In this document: piece by piece, positions 1-7,845 of the stretch
Numbering within the stretch: the first letter of the stretch is position 1
Layout of the letters: each line of letters begins with the position of its first letter
DNA from: J051 sp040289295
GTDB lineage: Bacteria > Armatimonadota > Fimbriimonadia > Fimbriimonadales > ATM1
DNA length: 25,419 nt
Direction of reading: 5' to 3'
Assembly (NCBI GenBank): GCA_040289295.1
Contig: PSLA01000026.1
Span: forward strand, 1-25,419
Made by a program: the position numbers and the translations under genes
The notes under the pieces: model-generated
Told to the model about the DNA's origin: nothing
Databases searched by the model: none
Seen by the model: only the letters and a program-made list of their open reading frames with translations

Positions 1-750
1 ATGGAGAGCGAACCGAGAGAGAGCCTGACGCCTGGTGGAGTCGCCGTCCCGCCTCCTATCCGGGTGGAGAGCGCCGAGTTCTCCGGCTCGCTGGCAACGC
101 TGTTCCATCTTGCGCGTGAGGGGCGGGTAGACCTCACGAAGGTGCCTCTCGCGCCAGTTTGCCGCGCGTATATTGAGTACCTACGCGACTCGGGCAGCCC
201 TGACTTGGACGCCGCAGGCGCGGCACTGCTCGCCCTCGCCTACCTGGTCGAGCGCAAGGCGTGGGCGCTCATCCCGATCGCCGACCCGCCTCCACCCGAG
301 GATATTCCGGAACTGCCGGAGCCGACGGCGCACGAGTTCGCCGAGGTGATCGACGAACTGTACCGGCGCTACTTCGAGCGCCGATCGCTGTTTTTCCGCT
401 CGCCCGAGGAGCCGCAGGAGTACGAGCTGCCGATTGACCTCAGCAACCTCACGACGCAGCACCTGGCGAAGGCGCTGAACCGAGTGCTCGAGCGCGCCGA
501 GGCGGCTGAGCCTCCACCTGTCCCGCCGCCGACGAAGCCGCTGAAGGTGGTCATGGAGGAGACGCTCGGGTACATGCGTGAGCATCCCGACGGTGCGCGC
601 TTTGAGGATCTGCTCCCGCGTTCGCACACCATTCTGGACGCGGTGCTCGTCTTTCTTTCGGTGCTCGAGTTGATTCGCCTCGGACGGATTCGAGCGCTGA
701 TTCAGAATGATGAGATTGTGTTCTTTGGAGGTAACGCGTCTGGAGGCTGA
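1..750 (+). CDS. scpA: Segregation and condensation protein A (kleisin of SMC-ScpAB)
   Basis: ScpA is the kleisin subunit that bridges the heads of the SMC condensin and helps compact and segregate chromosomes. The 249-aa product has the expected N-terminal pattern around residues 21-60 (RVESAEFSGSLATLFHLA, then a VPLA...YIEYL helix), matching the usual 'FEGPLDLLLHLI' kleisin start. The C-terminal winged helix is seen near residues 190-245 (ILDAVLVFLSVLELIRLGRI ... EIVFF). A proline-rich linker (PPPVPPPTKP, about 170-180) separates the halves. The ATG is the first base of the window, so a ribosome-binding site or an earlier start cannot be checked. It overlaps the next gene, scpB, as expected for this pair. 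Confidence 0.9.
   Translation: MESEPRESLTPGGVAVPPPIRVESAEFSGSLATLFHLAREGRVDLTKVPLAPVCRAYIEYLRDSGSPDLDAAGAALLALAYLVERKAWALIPIADPPPPEDIPELPEPTAHEFAEVIDELYRRYFERRSLFFRSPEEPQEYELPIDLSNLTTQHLAKALNRVLERAEAAEPPPVPPPTKPLKVVMEETLGYMREHPDGARFEDLLPRSHTILDAVLVFLSVLELIRLGRIRALIQNDEIVFFGGNASGG
727..732 (+). promoter_or_regulatory. Shine-Dalgarno site pointing to a CTG start for scpB
   Basis: GGAGGT lies inside the end of scpA, seven bases before an in-frame CTG (740-742). No ATG, GTG or TTG occurs at a suitable distance downstream: the next GTG, at 764, is 31 bases away and would cut into the conserved first helix. This supports CTG initiation but does not prove it. Confidence 0.45.
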
Positions 751-1273
751 ACTTTCGAAGGCGGTGGAGGCGATTCTCTTCGTCGCCGAGGCGCCGCTGA
801 GCGCGGATGAGTTGACGAAGATTCTCGGAGTGAAGCCCGCCGAGGTCGAGTTCGCCCTTGAAGAGCTGGGCGAGAGACTGAGCCAAGGGTCAGGGCTCCA
901 ACTGGTGCGAATCGCCGGTGGCTATCAACTGTGCACCAGGCCCGAGATGGCGGAAGCGGTGAGCCTTTACCTTAAGCCCCAGCGGCGACGACTCACTCGC
1001 TCGGCGCTGGAGGTGCTGGCGATCGTGGCATACCGCCAGCCAGTTACCACGCAGCAGATCGAAGAGGTGCGGGGCGTGCAGAGCGACTATGCCCTTCGCA
1101 CGCTTGCCGAGCGCGGCTTGATCGAAGAGGTCGGACGCAAGCAGGCGCCCGGTAGACCGATCCTGTGGGGGACGACGCAGGAGTTCCTGCACCAGTTTCA
1201 TCTGAATGACATCAGCGAACTGCCGCCGCTCGATGAGGGCGAGGAGCCAACGCTCGAGGAGGTCGGCGCATGA
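740..1273 (+). CDS. scpB: Segregation and condensation protein B
   Basis: ScpB is the winged-helix dimer that binds ScpA in the SMC condensin complex. The family core is clear: AVEAILFVAEAPLSADEL at the N-terminus, TRSALEVLAIVAYRQPVT in the middle, then RGVQSDYALRTLAERGLIEE and GRKQAPGRPILWGTT. The start is uncertain. An in-frame ATG at 707 would add 11 atypical residues and has no Shine-Dalgarno site. A CTG at 740 has a perfect GGAGGT (727-732) seven bases upstream and gives a protein beginning (M)EAELSKAVEAILF, which matches the family. I chose the CTG; 707 is the conservative alternative. The gene overlaps scpA by 11 nt (44 nt with the ATG) and shares an ATGA overlap with dacA. Confidence 0.88.
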   Translation: MEAELSKAVEAILFVAEAPLSADELTKILGVKPAEVEFALEELGERLSQGSGLQLVRIAGGYQLCTRPEMAEAVSLYLKPQRRRLTRSALEVLAIVAYRQPVTTQQIEEVRGVQSDYALRTLAERGLIEEVGRKQAPGRPILWGTTQEFLHQFHLNDISELPPLDEGEEPTLEEVGA

Positions 1274-2421
1274 GGCCATTTGCAGCGATCGCCCTCGCAT
1301 GCGTGGCGCCCAACCTGATTGCGGAGCCGCTCATAGCCGCGAGCTCCGCGATTGTGCTCGACGCCGAGTCTGGGCGGACGCTGTTCGCCCGATCCGCCGA
1401 CGCGCGCAGATTCCCCGCATCGACGACGAAGATCTTGACCGCGTTGTTGCTGGCGGAACACTGANNNNNNNNNNNNNNNNNNNNNNNNNNNNNNNTACTC
1501 GACGTGCAGAAGATTGGCGGTTCATCGTTGCACCTCGAGCCTGCCGAACGCGTTCGCGCCGAAGATCTTCTTCACGCGCTTCTGCTGCGCAGCGCGAACG
1601 ACGCTGCATACGCGGTCGCAACCCACATTGCTGGCAGCCAAAAGGCATTCGCCGAGATGATGAACGAGCGAGCCAAGCAGATCGGTTGCACCGGCACCCA
1701 CTTTACGAATCCGAACGGCCTGCACGACCCGCTGCACTACACGACAGCTCGAGACCTTGCGCTGATCACTCGTGAGGCGCTGCGCAACGAGCGCTTCAAG
1801 AAAGCCGCCATGACCACGCGCAAGAGCATTTGGAGATCAACCAATCTCGAAGACACATTGTTGATCAGCAAGAACCGACTTCTGTCGGTCGACCCATATG
1901 CAGTAGGCGTGAAGACGGGCTACACCAAGCCGGCGGGGCACTGCTTTGTCGGTGCTCGTTCTCGTGACGGTTGGACCGCGATTGCCGTCGTGTTGGACTG
2001 TGCCGACTGGCTCGGCGACACGCGCGCGCTTCTCGACTGGGCGTTCGCGGAACACCATGTGACGACGGTCGTGCGGCAGGGCGTGCGTGTCGCGTCCGCC
2101 TCGGTTGTGGGTGGTGAACGGGGAGCAGTTTCCGTGGCGGCGGCGCACGACCTCAAGGCGGCGCTCGCGCCCGGCGAAGGCGTGGTGAACATGCAGGTCG
2201 AACTTGCCACTCTCTCCGCACCTGTGCGCTTCGGCCAAGAGGTCGGTGCGCTACGGATCACTCTCACCGGAGGGGACGAGTTGAGTGTGCCGTTGGTCGC
2301 CCTTGCGGCGGTCCCTTCGGCGGCGGCTCAATCCGTTCCGTTCCACTGGCTGTGGACGACGATGGCGATGACGCTCGTCGGTGCAGGCGTCGTTCTACTC
2401 GCGCGAGCGCGAAATGGGTGA
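1270..2421 (+). CDS. dacA: D-alanyl-D-alanine carboxypeptidase (PBP5/DacA type), interrupted by assembly gap
   Basis: This serine DD-carboxypeptidase removes the terminal D-Ala from peptidoglycan stem peptides outside the cytoplasmic membrane. All three penicillin-binding motifs are visible: STTK with Ser51, SAN (residues 108-110 across the gap) and KTG (215-217). A signal peptide lies at the N-terminus and a hydrophobic anchor near residues 358-378 (MTLVGAGVVLLARARNG at the end). A GAGGAGG at 1256-1262 serves the ATG, which overlaps the scpB stop. A run of 31 N (1465-1495) interrupts the gene, and the TGA just before it (1462-1464) would end the frame. Both sides are in the same frame, and 11 codons between EH and LDVQKIGGSS is the length expected for the family. 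I therefore read one intact gene with a sequencing error at a contig edge; a true nonsense mutation is possible. Confidence 0.85.
1465..1495. other. Assembly gap (31 N)
   Basis: An unresolved run of 31 N falls inside dacA. The flanking reading frames agree and the implied length fits the protein family, so the gap size is probably close to real. It shows that the window comes from a scaffolded draft assembly. Confidence 0.98.
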
Positions 2422-3163
2422 GCGACTGCACAAGTTCATGGCTGCATCCGGAGTTGCAAGCCGGCGCAAGTGCGAGGAAATGATATTGCAGGGACGGGTT
2501 ACCGTTGACGGCAAGGTAGTGCGCAAGTTGGGCGTGGTAATAGACCCGGAGGCGAGTATAGTTCGTGTAGACGGCCGGCGCATCTCCGCGCAACGAGTCA
2601 TCACGGTCGCGCTGTATAAACCGAAGGGCGTTCTCGCTACGATGCGGGATGAGCGCGGGCGCGTTTGTGTGGCGGACTTACTGCCTGAGACGGATGTGGT
2701 CCTGAAGCCAGCAGGCAGGCTCGACAAGTCAGCCGAAGGTCTAATGCTTTTCTCAACGGACGGCGAGTTGATCCAGCGCCTTACGCATCCGCGGTTCGAC
2801 GTGCCTCGAACCTATCTCTGCGTCGTGCGTGGCTCGGCGCCGAGCGCCGCCATCGAGCGCCTTCAGAAGGGCATTTACGTACCGCCCGAGGGTGAGGAGC
2901 GCGGATTCCGAGCCAAGCCGGCGGAGGCAAACGTAATCAGCCACGACGCGGAACGCAGCCGGTCAACCGTGCGCATCATCGTGCGAGAGGGGCGAAAGCA
3001 CCAAGTGAAGCGAATGTTGAAGGCGGCCGGCGCGCCCGTGCTCGACCTGAAGCGTCTTTCGATCGGGCCAATCCGGCTCGGCAGCCTAAGACCGGGGCAG
3101 TCGCGCGTCCTCTCGAAGGAGGAGGTGCGCCGTTTGGCTAAGATGGTAGGGCTTAAGCGATAG
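2414..3163 (+). CDS. RsuA/RluB-family rRNA pseudouridine synthase
   Basis: The 249-aa protein isomerises uridine to pseudouridine in rRNA, either 23S like RluB or 16S like RsuA. An S4 RNA-binding domain occupies residues 1-60 (RLHKFMAASGVASRRKCEEMI, VDGKVV). The synthase domain follows with ALYKPKGVLATMRD and the catalytic motif GRLDKSAEGLML, where Asp104 is the expected nucleophile. The C-terminal part shows REGRKHQVKRMLKAAG. The ATG at 2414 overlaps the dacA stop by 8 nt; an earlier start would add residues that do not fit the S4 domain. There is no strong Shine-Dalgarno site, so translation is probably coupled to dacA. The grouping of scpA, scpB, a dac gene and rluB is also seen in Bacillus-type genomes, which favours RluB. 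Confidence 0.88.
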   Translation: MGERLHKFMAASGVASRRKCEEMILQGRVTVDGKVVRKLGVVIDPEASIVRVDGRRISAQRVITVALYKPKGVLATMRDERGRVCVADLLPETDVVLKPAGRLDKSAEGLMLFSTDGELIQRLTHPRFDVPRTYLCVVRGSAPSAAIERLQKGIYVPPEGEERGFRAKPAEANVISHDAERSRSTVRIIVREGRKHQVKRMLKAAGAPVLDLKRLSIGPIRLGSLRPGQSRVLSKEEVRRLAKMVGLKR

Positions 3164-3174
3164 AAGAACCGGTC

Positions 3175-4896
3175 ATGATGCAACGAGTGGAAAGCGAGCG
3201 ATGGGAGGTGCGCCAGCCGCATCCGGCGGAAGAAACCCTGCAGCGCGAACTGGGGATTCAACGGCTGCTTGCCGCCGCACTCGTGGAGAGGGGTATCACC
3301 GACCTTGAGAGCGCCGACGCGTTCTTGAACCCTAGCCTCGAGTCGCTTCACGACCCACGGTTGCTCCCGAACTGCGAGGAAGCGGTGCGGATTCTTATGG
3401 AAGCCCGTGAGAAACGCCAGCGGGTGTTCGTTCACGGAGATTACGACGTAGATGGGGTAACCAGTACTGCGATCTGGGCGCGCGCACTTCGGCGGCTCGG
3501 CTTTAACGTTGTGCCCCACGTTCCGCACCGCATCAAGCATGGATTCGGCGTTCACGAAGACGCGGTCTTTGAGGCGATGCAGCAAGGAGCAAAGGTGCTG
3601 CTGACATGCGACTGTGGATCCTCGGCGATCGAGGCTGTGAAGCGCGCGAAGCAATTTGGCATGCGCGTGGTCATTACCGACCACCACGAGTTCGGTGGCG
3701 AGCTCCCTGCTGCAGACGCGATCGTCAACCCTCACCTGCCCGAGAACGAGTACCCATTCCCTCACCTGAGCGGCGCGGGAGTTGCGTTCAAGGTGGCTCA
3801 ACGAGTGTCTGAAGAGTGCGGTGCAACTCCGCGCCAGTTTCAGCGCGCCTTTCTCGACCTCGCGTGCGTCGGCACCATCGCTGACGTCGTACCCTTGCAT
3901 GGGGAGAACCGCGTCATTGCTCACTTCGGCCTGCAGGTGTTGAGCCGGACAAAGAAAGTGGGCCTCGAAGCGCTGATGCGCGTGGCGCAGATCGAGCCGG
4001 GCGCGAAGGTAACGTCCTACGACGTTGGCTGGCGCCTCGGACCGCGACTGAACGCCGCCGGCAGGGTGGACGACGCTGCGATAGCCTTGCAACTGATGCT
4101 GACCTCGGATTCCGAGGAAGCGCAGCGGCTGGCAAGACGCCTAGATGAGCTGAACGCGGAACGACGCGCAGAAGAGCTTCGCATCCTCGAGCAAGTGGAG
4201 GAATTTATCCAGGAGCTCAACCTCGAGGCTGAACCGCTCATCATGGTGTTCGCCGAGGAGTGGCACCGCGGGGTGGTCGGCATCGTCGCCGGCAGAATCA
4301 GTGAGAAGTACAACCGCCCGGCGCTGGTCGCCGCCGTGGACCCGGAAGCAGGACTTGCGTACGGTTCGGCGCGCTCGCCTGAGACGTACAACCTGCATGA
4401 TGCGCTGATGCTGCACCGTGAGATGTTTCGCTCCTGCGGCGGTCATGCCCGCGCGGCGGGATTCAGCGTGACGAGTGATGCGCTCGAGGAGGTGCGGTCT
4501 GCGCTCGTTCAACACGCGGGAGAGGTTCTTCGACCGGAGGATTTCATTCCAAGGCGTCGAGCTACCGCTGCCGTATCACCCGCCGACGTTGCGCACCGCT
4601 CCTTCATCGAGTTGGAGTGCCTCGAGCCGCTTGGTGAGGCGAACCCTAAGCCGCTGTTCTTCATGCGGCGAGTTCGCTTGCTGGAGGTGCAACCCACATC
4701 AAACCCCGAGCACATCCGATTCCGCGTCGAAGCGCCCCGCCCGGTTTATGGCATCGGCTTCCGCTCGGTGCAACTGTTCGAGGAGGTGCGACCTGGCGAC
4801 ACGGTTGACCTCCTATTCCGCGCCGCGATCAATCGCTACAACGGCAACGAGTACCCGCAGATCATTCTCGAGGGACTGCGCCCGGCCGTGGAGTAG
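3175..4896 (+). CDS. recJ: Single-stranded-DNA-specific 5'-3' exonuclease RecJ
   Basis: RecJ degrades single-stranded DNA 5' to 3' in RecF-pathway recombination, base-excision and mismatch repair. The 573 aa match the compact bacterial form. DHH-domain motifs are present in order: HGDYDVDGVTS (87-97), LLTCDCGSSA near 142-151 and the namesake ITDHHE (167-172), followed by NPHLPENEYPFPHLSGAGVAFKVA. The DHHA1 part shows GPRLNAAGRVDDA, WHRGVVGIVAGRISEKYNRP and the glycine-rich SCGGHARAAGF near 419-430. A C-terminal OB-type domain follows. ATG codons lie at 3175 and 3178 and the choice changes one residue. It follows the pseudouridine synthase by 11 nt and appears to be the last gene of the operon. 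Confidence 0.93.
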   Translation: MMQRVESERWEVRQPHPAEETLQRELGIQRLLAAALVERGITDLESADAFLNPSLESLHDPRLLPNCEEAVRILMEAREKRQRVFVHGDYDVDGVTSTAIWARALRRLGFNVVPHVPHRIKHGFGVHEDAVFEAMQQGAKVLLTCDCGSSAIEAVKRAKQFGMRVVITDHHEFGGELPAADAIVNPHLPENEYPFPHLSGAGVAFKVAQRVSEECGATPRQFQRAFLDLACVGTIADVVPLHGENRVIAHFGLQVLSRTKKVGLEALMRVAQIEPGAKVTSYDVGWRLGPRLNAAGRVDDAAIALQLMLTSDSEEAQRLARRLDELNAERRAEELRILEQVEEFIQELNLEAEPLIMVFAEEWHRGVVGIVAGRISEKYNRPALVAAVDPEAGLAYGSARSPETYNLHDALMLHREMFRSCGGHARAAGFSVTSDALEEVRSALVQHAGEVLRPEDFIPRRRATAAVSPADVAHRSFIELECLEPLGEANPKPLFFMRRVRLLEVQPTSNPEHIRFRVEAPRPVYGIGFRSVQLFEEVRPGDTVDLLFRAAINRYNGNEYPQIILEGLRPAVE

Positions 4897-5249
4897 ACCC
4901 GTTAGCGTTCGCCGCGACGAGGAAGTTCCACCGCCGACCAATGCACACAGTCGCCCCAGACACTGGTGCATAGCCACCCGCCCACTCCAAGATGTCAAGA
5001 ACTTTGCTCGCCGGGACGCTCGCGCTCCCCAAGCCCGGCTGCATGCCAGGGAGGGCGAGCCTCCGGCGAGCCATCGCAATGCCCGACCCGCCCCTGGCGG
5101 TTAACTTGAAGGGGCTGCTCGCAAAGCCTCGCCCAAGAGGCTGCCTCAATATCGTCCCATGACAGGGCACCTTGCCGCGTGGTGGGTGGCGCAATTGGGG
5201 TACACTGGGTGCTTTCGGGTGCGCTCCGGCGCGGCCGACAGGAGAATCA
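4897..5249. other. 353-nt non-coding stretch with short repeats and promoter of the lipoprotein gene
   Basis: I see no convincing gene here. The stretch holds TTGCTCGC-(5 nt)-CGCTCGCGCTCCC at 5004-5029, which recurs with 3 mismatches at 17339-17364, and two copies of GGCGAGCC (5054-5061 and 5065-5072) 11 bp apart. A -10-like element (5201-5206) lies near its end. Open frames crossing this stretch on either strand have no family-like composition. No clear intrinsic terminator follows recJ. Confidence 0.6.
5197..5206 (+). promoter_or_regulatory. Putative promoter (GGGG-TACACT) of the lipoprotein gene
   Basis: TACACT (5201-5206) matches the -10 consensus at 4 of 6 positions and is preceded by GGGG, like the elements at 15278-15287 and 21632-21640. 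It would give a leader of about 37 nt carrying the AGGAGAA site at 5240-5246. No good -35 is visible. Confidence 0.4.
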
Positions 5250-5900
5250 ATGACACGCTTGAACATCCCCCTTTCTTTGCTCGCCGTCGCGCTGCTGGTT
5301 GCAGGCTGCGGCTCCTCGACCACCACCGCTGCCGACGGCGAAGGTGCCAAACAGGCCAACGGCGTCGGCGGCACTGAAGCCAGCGGCGAAGCCACTGAGA
5401 CTATCGGCACGCTCACCGGCCCCGGCGGCTCCGTCTCTCTCGGCGACGCGCCAGAGAAGTTCGAAGCCGCCTTCCCGCGCCCCGAAGGTGCGACGCCCCC
5501 ACAGAACCCGCCCTCCATCAAAGGCGCAACATTCGCAGGATGGCAAACGAACCAGGAGCTTACGGCGGCCGTCGTCGAAGGTGGGAAGATTTCCGTCTTG
5601 ATCCGCCAGCTCCAGACTGATGAGTCCACGTGGGTTGAAGACGCACGAAAGAAATACGGCAAGCCGACGCGCGAGGTGTCCAACGCGCTGGGTACCTTCG
5701 CCCACTGGTCAGCGAAGGGCCGCGAGCACGCCGTCATGCTTCAGAAGGGTCCGTCGCCGATCGCGATACAGGTGATCGGTGAATCAGCGACGCTCACCAA
5801 GATGGGTTTCGATGCCAGCCAGTTCGCCGCCGAGTTAAAGGCAGCCGGCGAAGCAGCAGCGAGCCAAGGCCACAGCCCAGACGACGGGCACGGTCACTAG
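5250..5900 (+). CDS. Predicted lipoprotein of unknown function
   Basis: I do not recognise a family. The 216-aa product starts with a typical lipoprotein signal (LSLLAVALLVAGC), with the lipidated cysteine expected at residue 20. A low-complexity Gly/Thr/Ala/Glu linker follows to about residue 55. From about 60 on there is a globular region with aromatic residues (FAGWQTNQELTAAVVE, STWVEDARKKYGKP, LGTFAHWSAKGREHAVMLQKG), and the protein ends in a His/Asp-rich tail (SPDDGHGH). The start is set by AGGAGAA at 5240-5246. It stands alone between recJ and ispG and has its own likely promoter, so the context does not suggest a role beyond the cell envelope. Confidence 0.8.
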   Translation: MTRLNIPLSLLAVALLVAGCGSSTTTAADGEGAKQANGVGGTEASGEATETIGTLTGPGGSVSLGDAPEKFEAAFPRPEGATPPQNPPSIKGATFAGWQTNQELTAAVVEGGKISVLIRQLQTDESTWVEDARKKYGKPTREVSNALGTFAHWSAKGREHAVMLQKGPSPIAIQVIGESATLTKMGFDASQFAAELKAAGEAAASQGHSPDDGHGH

Positions 5901-5963
5901 CCACTCACGTTCGCGGCGTCCCACGCGATGGCGCGGGACGCCGACACAGCCATCTCGCCGAAG

Positions 5964-5969
5964 TATAAT
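5964..5969 (+). promoter_or_regulatory. Leaderless-type promoter of ispG (TATAAT)
   Basis: A perfect TATAAT ends 8 nt before the ispG ATG. CCGACA at 5941-5946 is a 4-of-6 -35 with 17-bp spacing. Transcription would begin at or within two bases of the start codon, leaving no room for a Shine-Dalgarno site, and none is present. Confidence 0.6.
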
Positions 5970-5977
5970 GACGCCGG

Positions 5978-7159
5978 ATGGAAGCTTTCCTTCCCCGTCG
6001 AAATACGCGATCGGTGCGTGCGGGCAATGTCGTCATTGGCGGCGGCGCGCCGGTTTTGGTGCAAAGCATGACCACCGAGGAGACGCACAACATCCCCGCA
6101 GTGGTTGAGCAGATCCACGCGCTTCACCGCGCGGGCGCGGAGATCATCCGCGTAACGACTCCGAACCTCCGTGAGGCGCAATGCCTTGAGGAGATTCGCG
6201 CCAAGACTTCCGGCATCCCGCTTGTCGCCGACGTGCACCACCAGGGAACGAACATCGCGGTCGAGGCGGCGAAACACGTTGACAAGGTCCGCATCAACCC
6301 CGGGTTGTTCGTGTTCCGCAAGCGAGACGCTTCGCGCGTCGAGTACGACGATGCCGAGATTCGTGAAGAGCAAGAAGCTATCGAGGAGTCGCTCGTGCCG
6401 GTCATCGAGGCATGCAAAGCGTACGACACGGCGATGCGAATCGGAGTGAACCACGGATCGCTCTCAAATCGGATACTGGTCACCTACGGCGACACGCCGG
6501 AAGGCATGGTGGAGAGCGCGCTCGAGTACATCCGCATCTGCGAGAAGCATGGATTCCAGCGCATCGTCGTGTCGCTTAAGGCATCGCGAGTACCCATCAT
6601 GCTTGCGGCGAACCGGTTGTTCGCTTCCCGGAGCGATTATCCGCTGCATCTCGGTGTAACCGAGGCAGGCGATGGGCAGTACGCGCGCGTCAAGAGCACC
6701 GCCGGGATCGCGACGCTGCTGAATGAAGGGATTGGCGACACGATTCGCGTATCGTTGGCTGAGGACCCGCTCAACGAGATCCCGGTCTGCTACGACATCC
6801 TCCAGGCGACGGGCGTTCGCCGAACGCAGACCGAATTCATCGCCTGCCCGTCTTGCGGCAGAACCAAGTTCAACCTGCCGACCGTATTTCAAAAGGTCAA
6901 AGCTGCGACCAGTCACCTGACGGGGCTTGACATCGCCGTGATGGGGTGCATCGTGAACGGGCCGGGCGAGATGGCGGATGCGGACTACGGCTACGTGGGC
7001 CAGGCGGGCGGCAAGATTGCGCTCTACCGCGGACGCGAGTGCGTCAAGAGCAACATTCCGCAGGAGCGCGGCGTCGAGGAGTTGATCGCGCTTTTGAAGG
7101 CGGACGGCGTTTGGCGAGAGCCGGGTGTCATTTTAGAGCGCGCCGAAACCACCGCTTGA
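5978..7159 (+). CDS. ispG: 4-hydroxy-3-methylbut-2-enyl diphosphate synthase (IspG/GcpE)
   Basis: IspG converts MEcPP to HMBPP in the MEP route to isoprenoids, using a [4Fe-4S] cluster. The 393-aa product shows the N-terminal TIM-barrel motifs (VLVQSMTTEET, LVADVHHQGT, VRINPG). The cluster ligands are Cys290 and Cys293 in ACPSCGR, plus Cys324 and Glu331 in GCIVNGPGE. After VRINPG there is a longer loop (FVFRKRDASRVEYDDAEIREE) before MRIGVNHGSLSNRI. That extended form resembles cyanobacterial, plant and planctomycete enzymes rather than the short E. coli form, and those are commonly supplied with electrons by ferredoxin (inference). It is monocistronic with a leaderless-type promoter and converges on the FMN reductase gene. 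Confidence 0.95.
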   Translation: MEAFLPRRNTRSVRAGNVVIGGGAPVLVQSMTTEETHNIPAVVEQIHALHRAGAEIIRVTTPNLREAQCLEEIRAKTSGIPLVADVHHQGTNIAVEAAKHVDKVRINPGLFVFRKRDASRVEYDDAEIREEQEAIEESLVPVIEACKAYDTAMRIGVNHGSLSNRILVTYGDTPEGMVESALEYIRICEKHGFQRIVVSLKASRVPIMLAANRLFASRSDYPLHLGVTEAGDGQYARVKSTAGIATLLNEGIGDTIRVSLAEDPLNEIPVCYDILQATGVRRTQTEFIACPSCGRTKFNLPTVFQKVKAATSHLTGLDIAVMGCIVNGPGEMADADYGYVGQAGGKIALYRGRECVKSNIPQERGVEELIALLKADGVWREPGVILERAETTA

Positions 7160-7238
7160 CACGATGGTGTTCCATCCCGAGTCGGCCGAACGCGAGCGCT
7201 TGCTGTTCGCTCGTCCCGCTGAACGGCAAAGAGCGCAA

Positions 7239-7256
7239 GCATCGGAGAGCCGATGC
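7239..7256. terminator. Hairpin between convergent ispG and FMN reductase genes
   Basis: GCATCGG and CCGATGC form a perfect 7-bp stem with an AGAG tetraloop between two convergent stop codons. There is no U-tract on either strand, so it may be an mRNA 3'-end or Rho-assisted stop, not a classical intrinsic terminator. Confidence 0.4.
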
Positions 7257-7274
7257 AACGATCTACCGGCAACC

Positions 7275-7808
7275 TTAGCCGCCAATAAACCCGGCCAAAG
7301 CGGCAAGGAACTCTTCCATCCGCTCGACCTCTGCCTCATCAAGCAGGTTGCCGTCGTCGTCAATCTTTTCCCGATACTGCGGCAGGAAGTACTCCGCATG
7401 CAACTGTCTTGCCTCTAAGTAGAACAACACCTGGCGCAGGTGGTACTGTGCGCGCGCTCCGCCGAGGATTCCCGGCGCGGCGCTAATCAGCGCAACCGGC
7501 TTGCCTCGAATCGGCTGCTCGGCAACAGGACGAGAGACCCAGTCTATCGCGTTCTTCGTCACACCCGAAAAAGAGTAGTTGTGCTCTGGCACGGCGATAA
7601 GTAGGCCGTCGGCTGCGCGAATGCGATCCTTGAGTTCCACAACGGCATGGGGTGGATCCTGCTCGAGGTCCATATTGTACAGTGGAATTGGCGCGAGATC
7701 AAAGTGCTCAATATGCATACCCTCCGGTGCGTGGGTCATAGCCGCACGAACCAATCGCTTGTGCACCGACCCTCTTCGCAACGAGCCTGCTATCGCAATC
7801 ACGCGCAT
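7275..7808 (-). CDS. NAD(P)H-dependent FMN reductase (flavodoxin-like fold)
   Basis: The 177-aa product belongs to the NADPH-dependent FMN reductase family (SsuE/ArsH/YieF-like). The phosphate-binding loop is seen at the N-terminus (IAGSLRRGSVHKRL). The second flavin-contact motif is PEHNYSFSGVTKNAIDWVSR, near residues 74-93. The family supplies reduced flavin or reduces quinones and metals in the cytosol, and the substrate cannot be fixed from sequence. It lies 37 nt downstream of an FAD oxidoreductase in the same direction, yet a TAGAAT element 7 nt before its ATG suggests a leaderless transcript of its own. No Shine-Dalgarno site precedes it. Confidence 0.9.
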   Translation of the reverse strand: MRVIAIAGSLRRGSVHKRLVRAAMTHAPEGMHIEHFDLAPIPLYNMDLEQDPPHAVVELKDRIRAADGLLIAVPEHNYSFSGVTKNAIDWVSRPVAEQPIRGKPVALISAAPGILGGARAQYHLRQVLFYLEARQLHAEYFLPQYREKIDDDGNLLDEAEVERMEEFLAALAGFIGG

Positions 7809-7815
7809 AAAAGGA

Positions 7816-7821
7816 ATTCTA
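7816..7821 (-). promoter_or_regulatory. Leaderless-type promoter of the FMN reductase (TAGAAT)
   Basis: On the minus strand TAGAAT (5 of 6 to consensus, preceded by TTGG) ends 7 nt before the ATG at 7808. No -35 stands out. It lies in the 37-nt gap after the upstream FAD oxidoreductase gene. Confidence 0.5.
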
Positions 7822-7845
7822 CCAAAACAGCAGGCTGCGCCATCG

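Noticed and set aside
2875..4092. A 405-codon open frame antisense to recJ and the pseudouridine synthase gene.
   Set aside because: It is the reverse shadow of two well-identified genes in GC-rich DNA; its composition (many Arg, His, Cys) matches no family.
4862..5249. Long frames through the recJ-lipoprotein gap on both strands.
   Set aside because: They lack a recognisable start signal and consist of low-complexity Pro/Arg/Ser/Ala text typical of GC-rich non-coding DNA.
7160..7274. A possible small plus-strand gene between ispG and the FMN reductase gene.
   Set aside because: It would run into the antisense of the FMN reductase gene, has no Shine-Dalgarno site or -10, and shows no family-like sequence.
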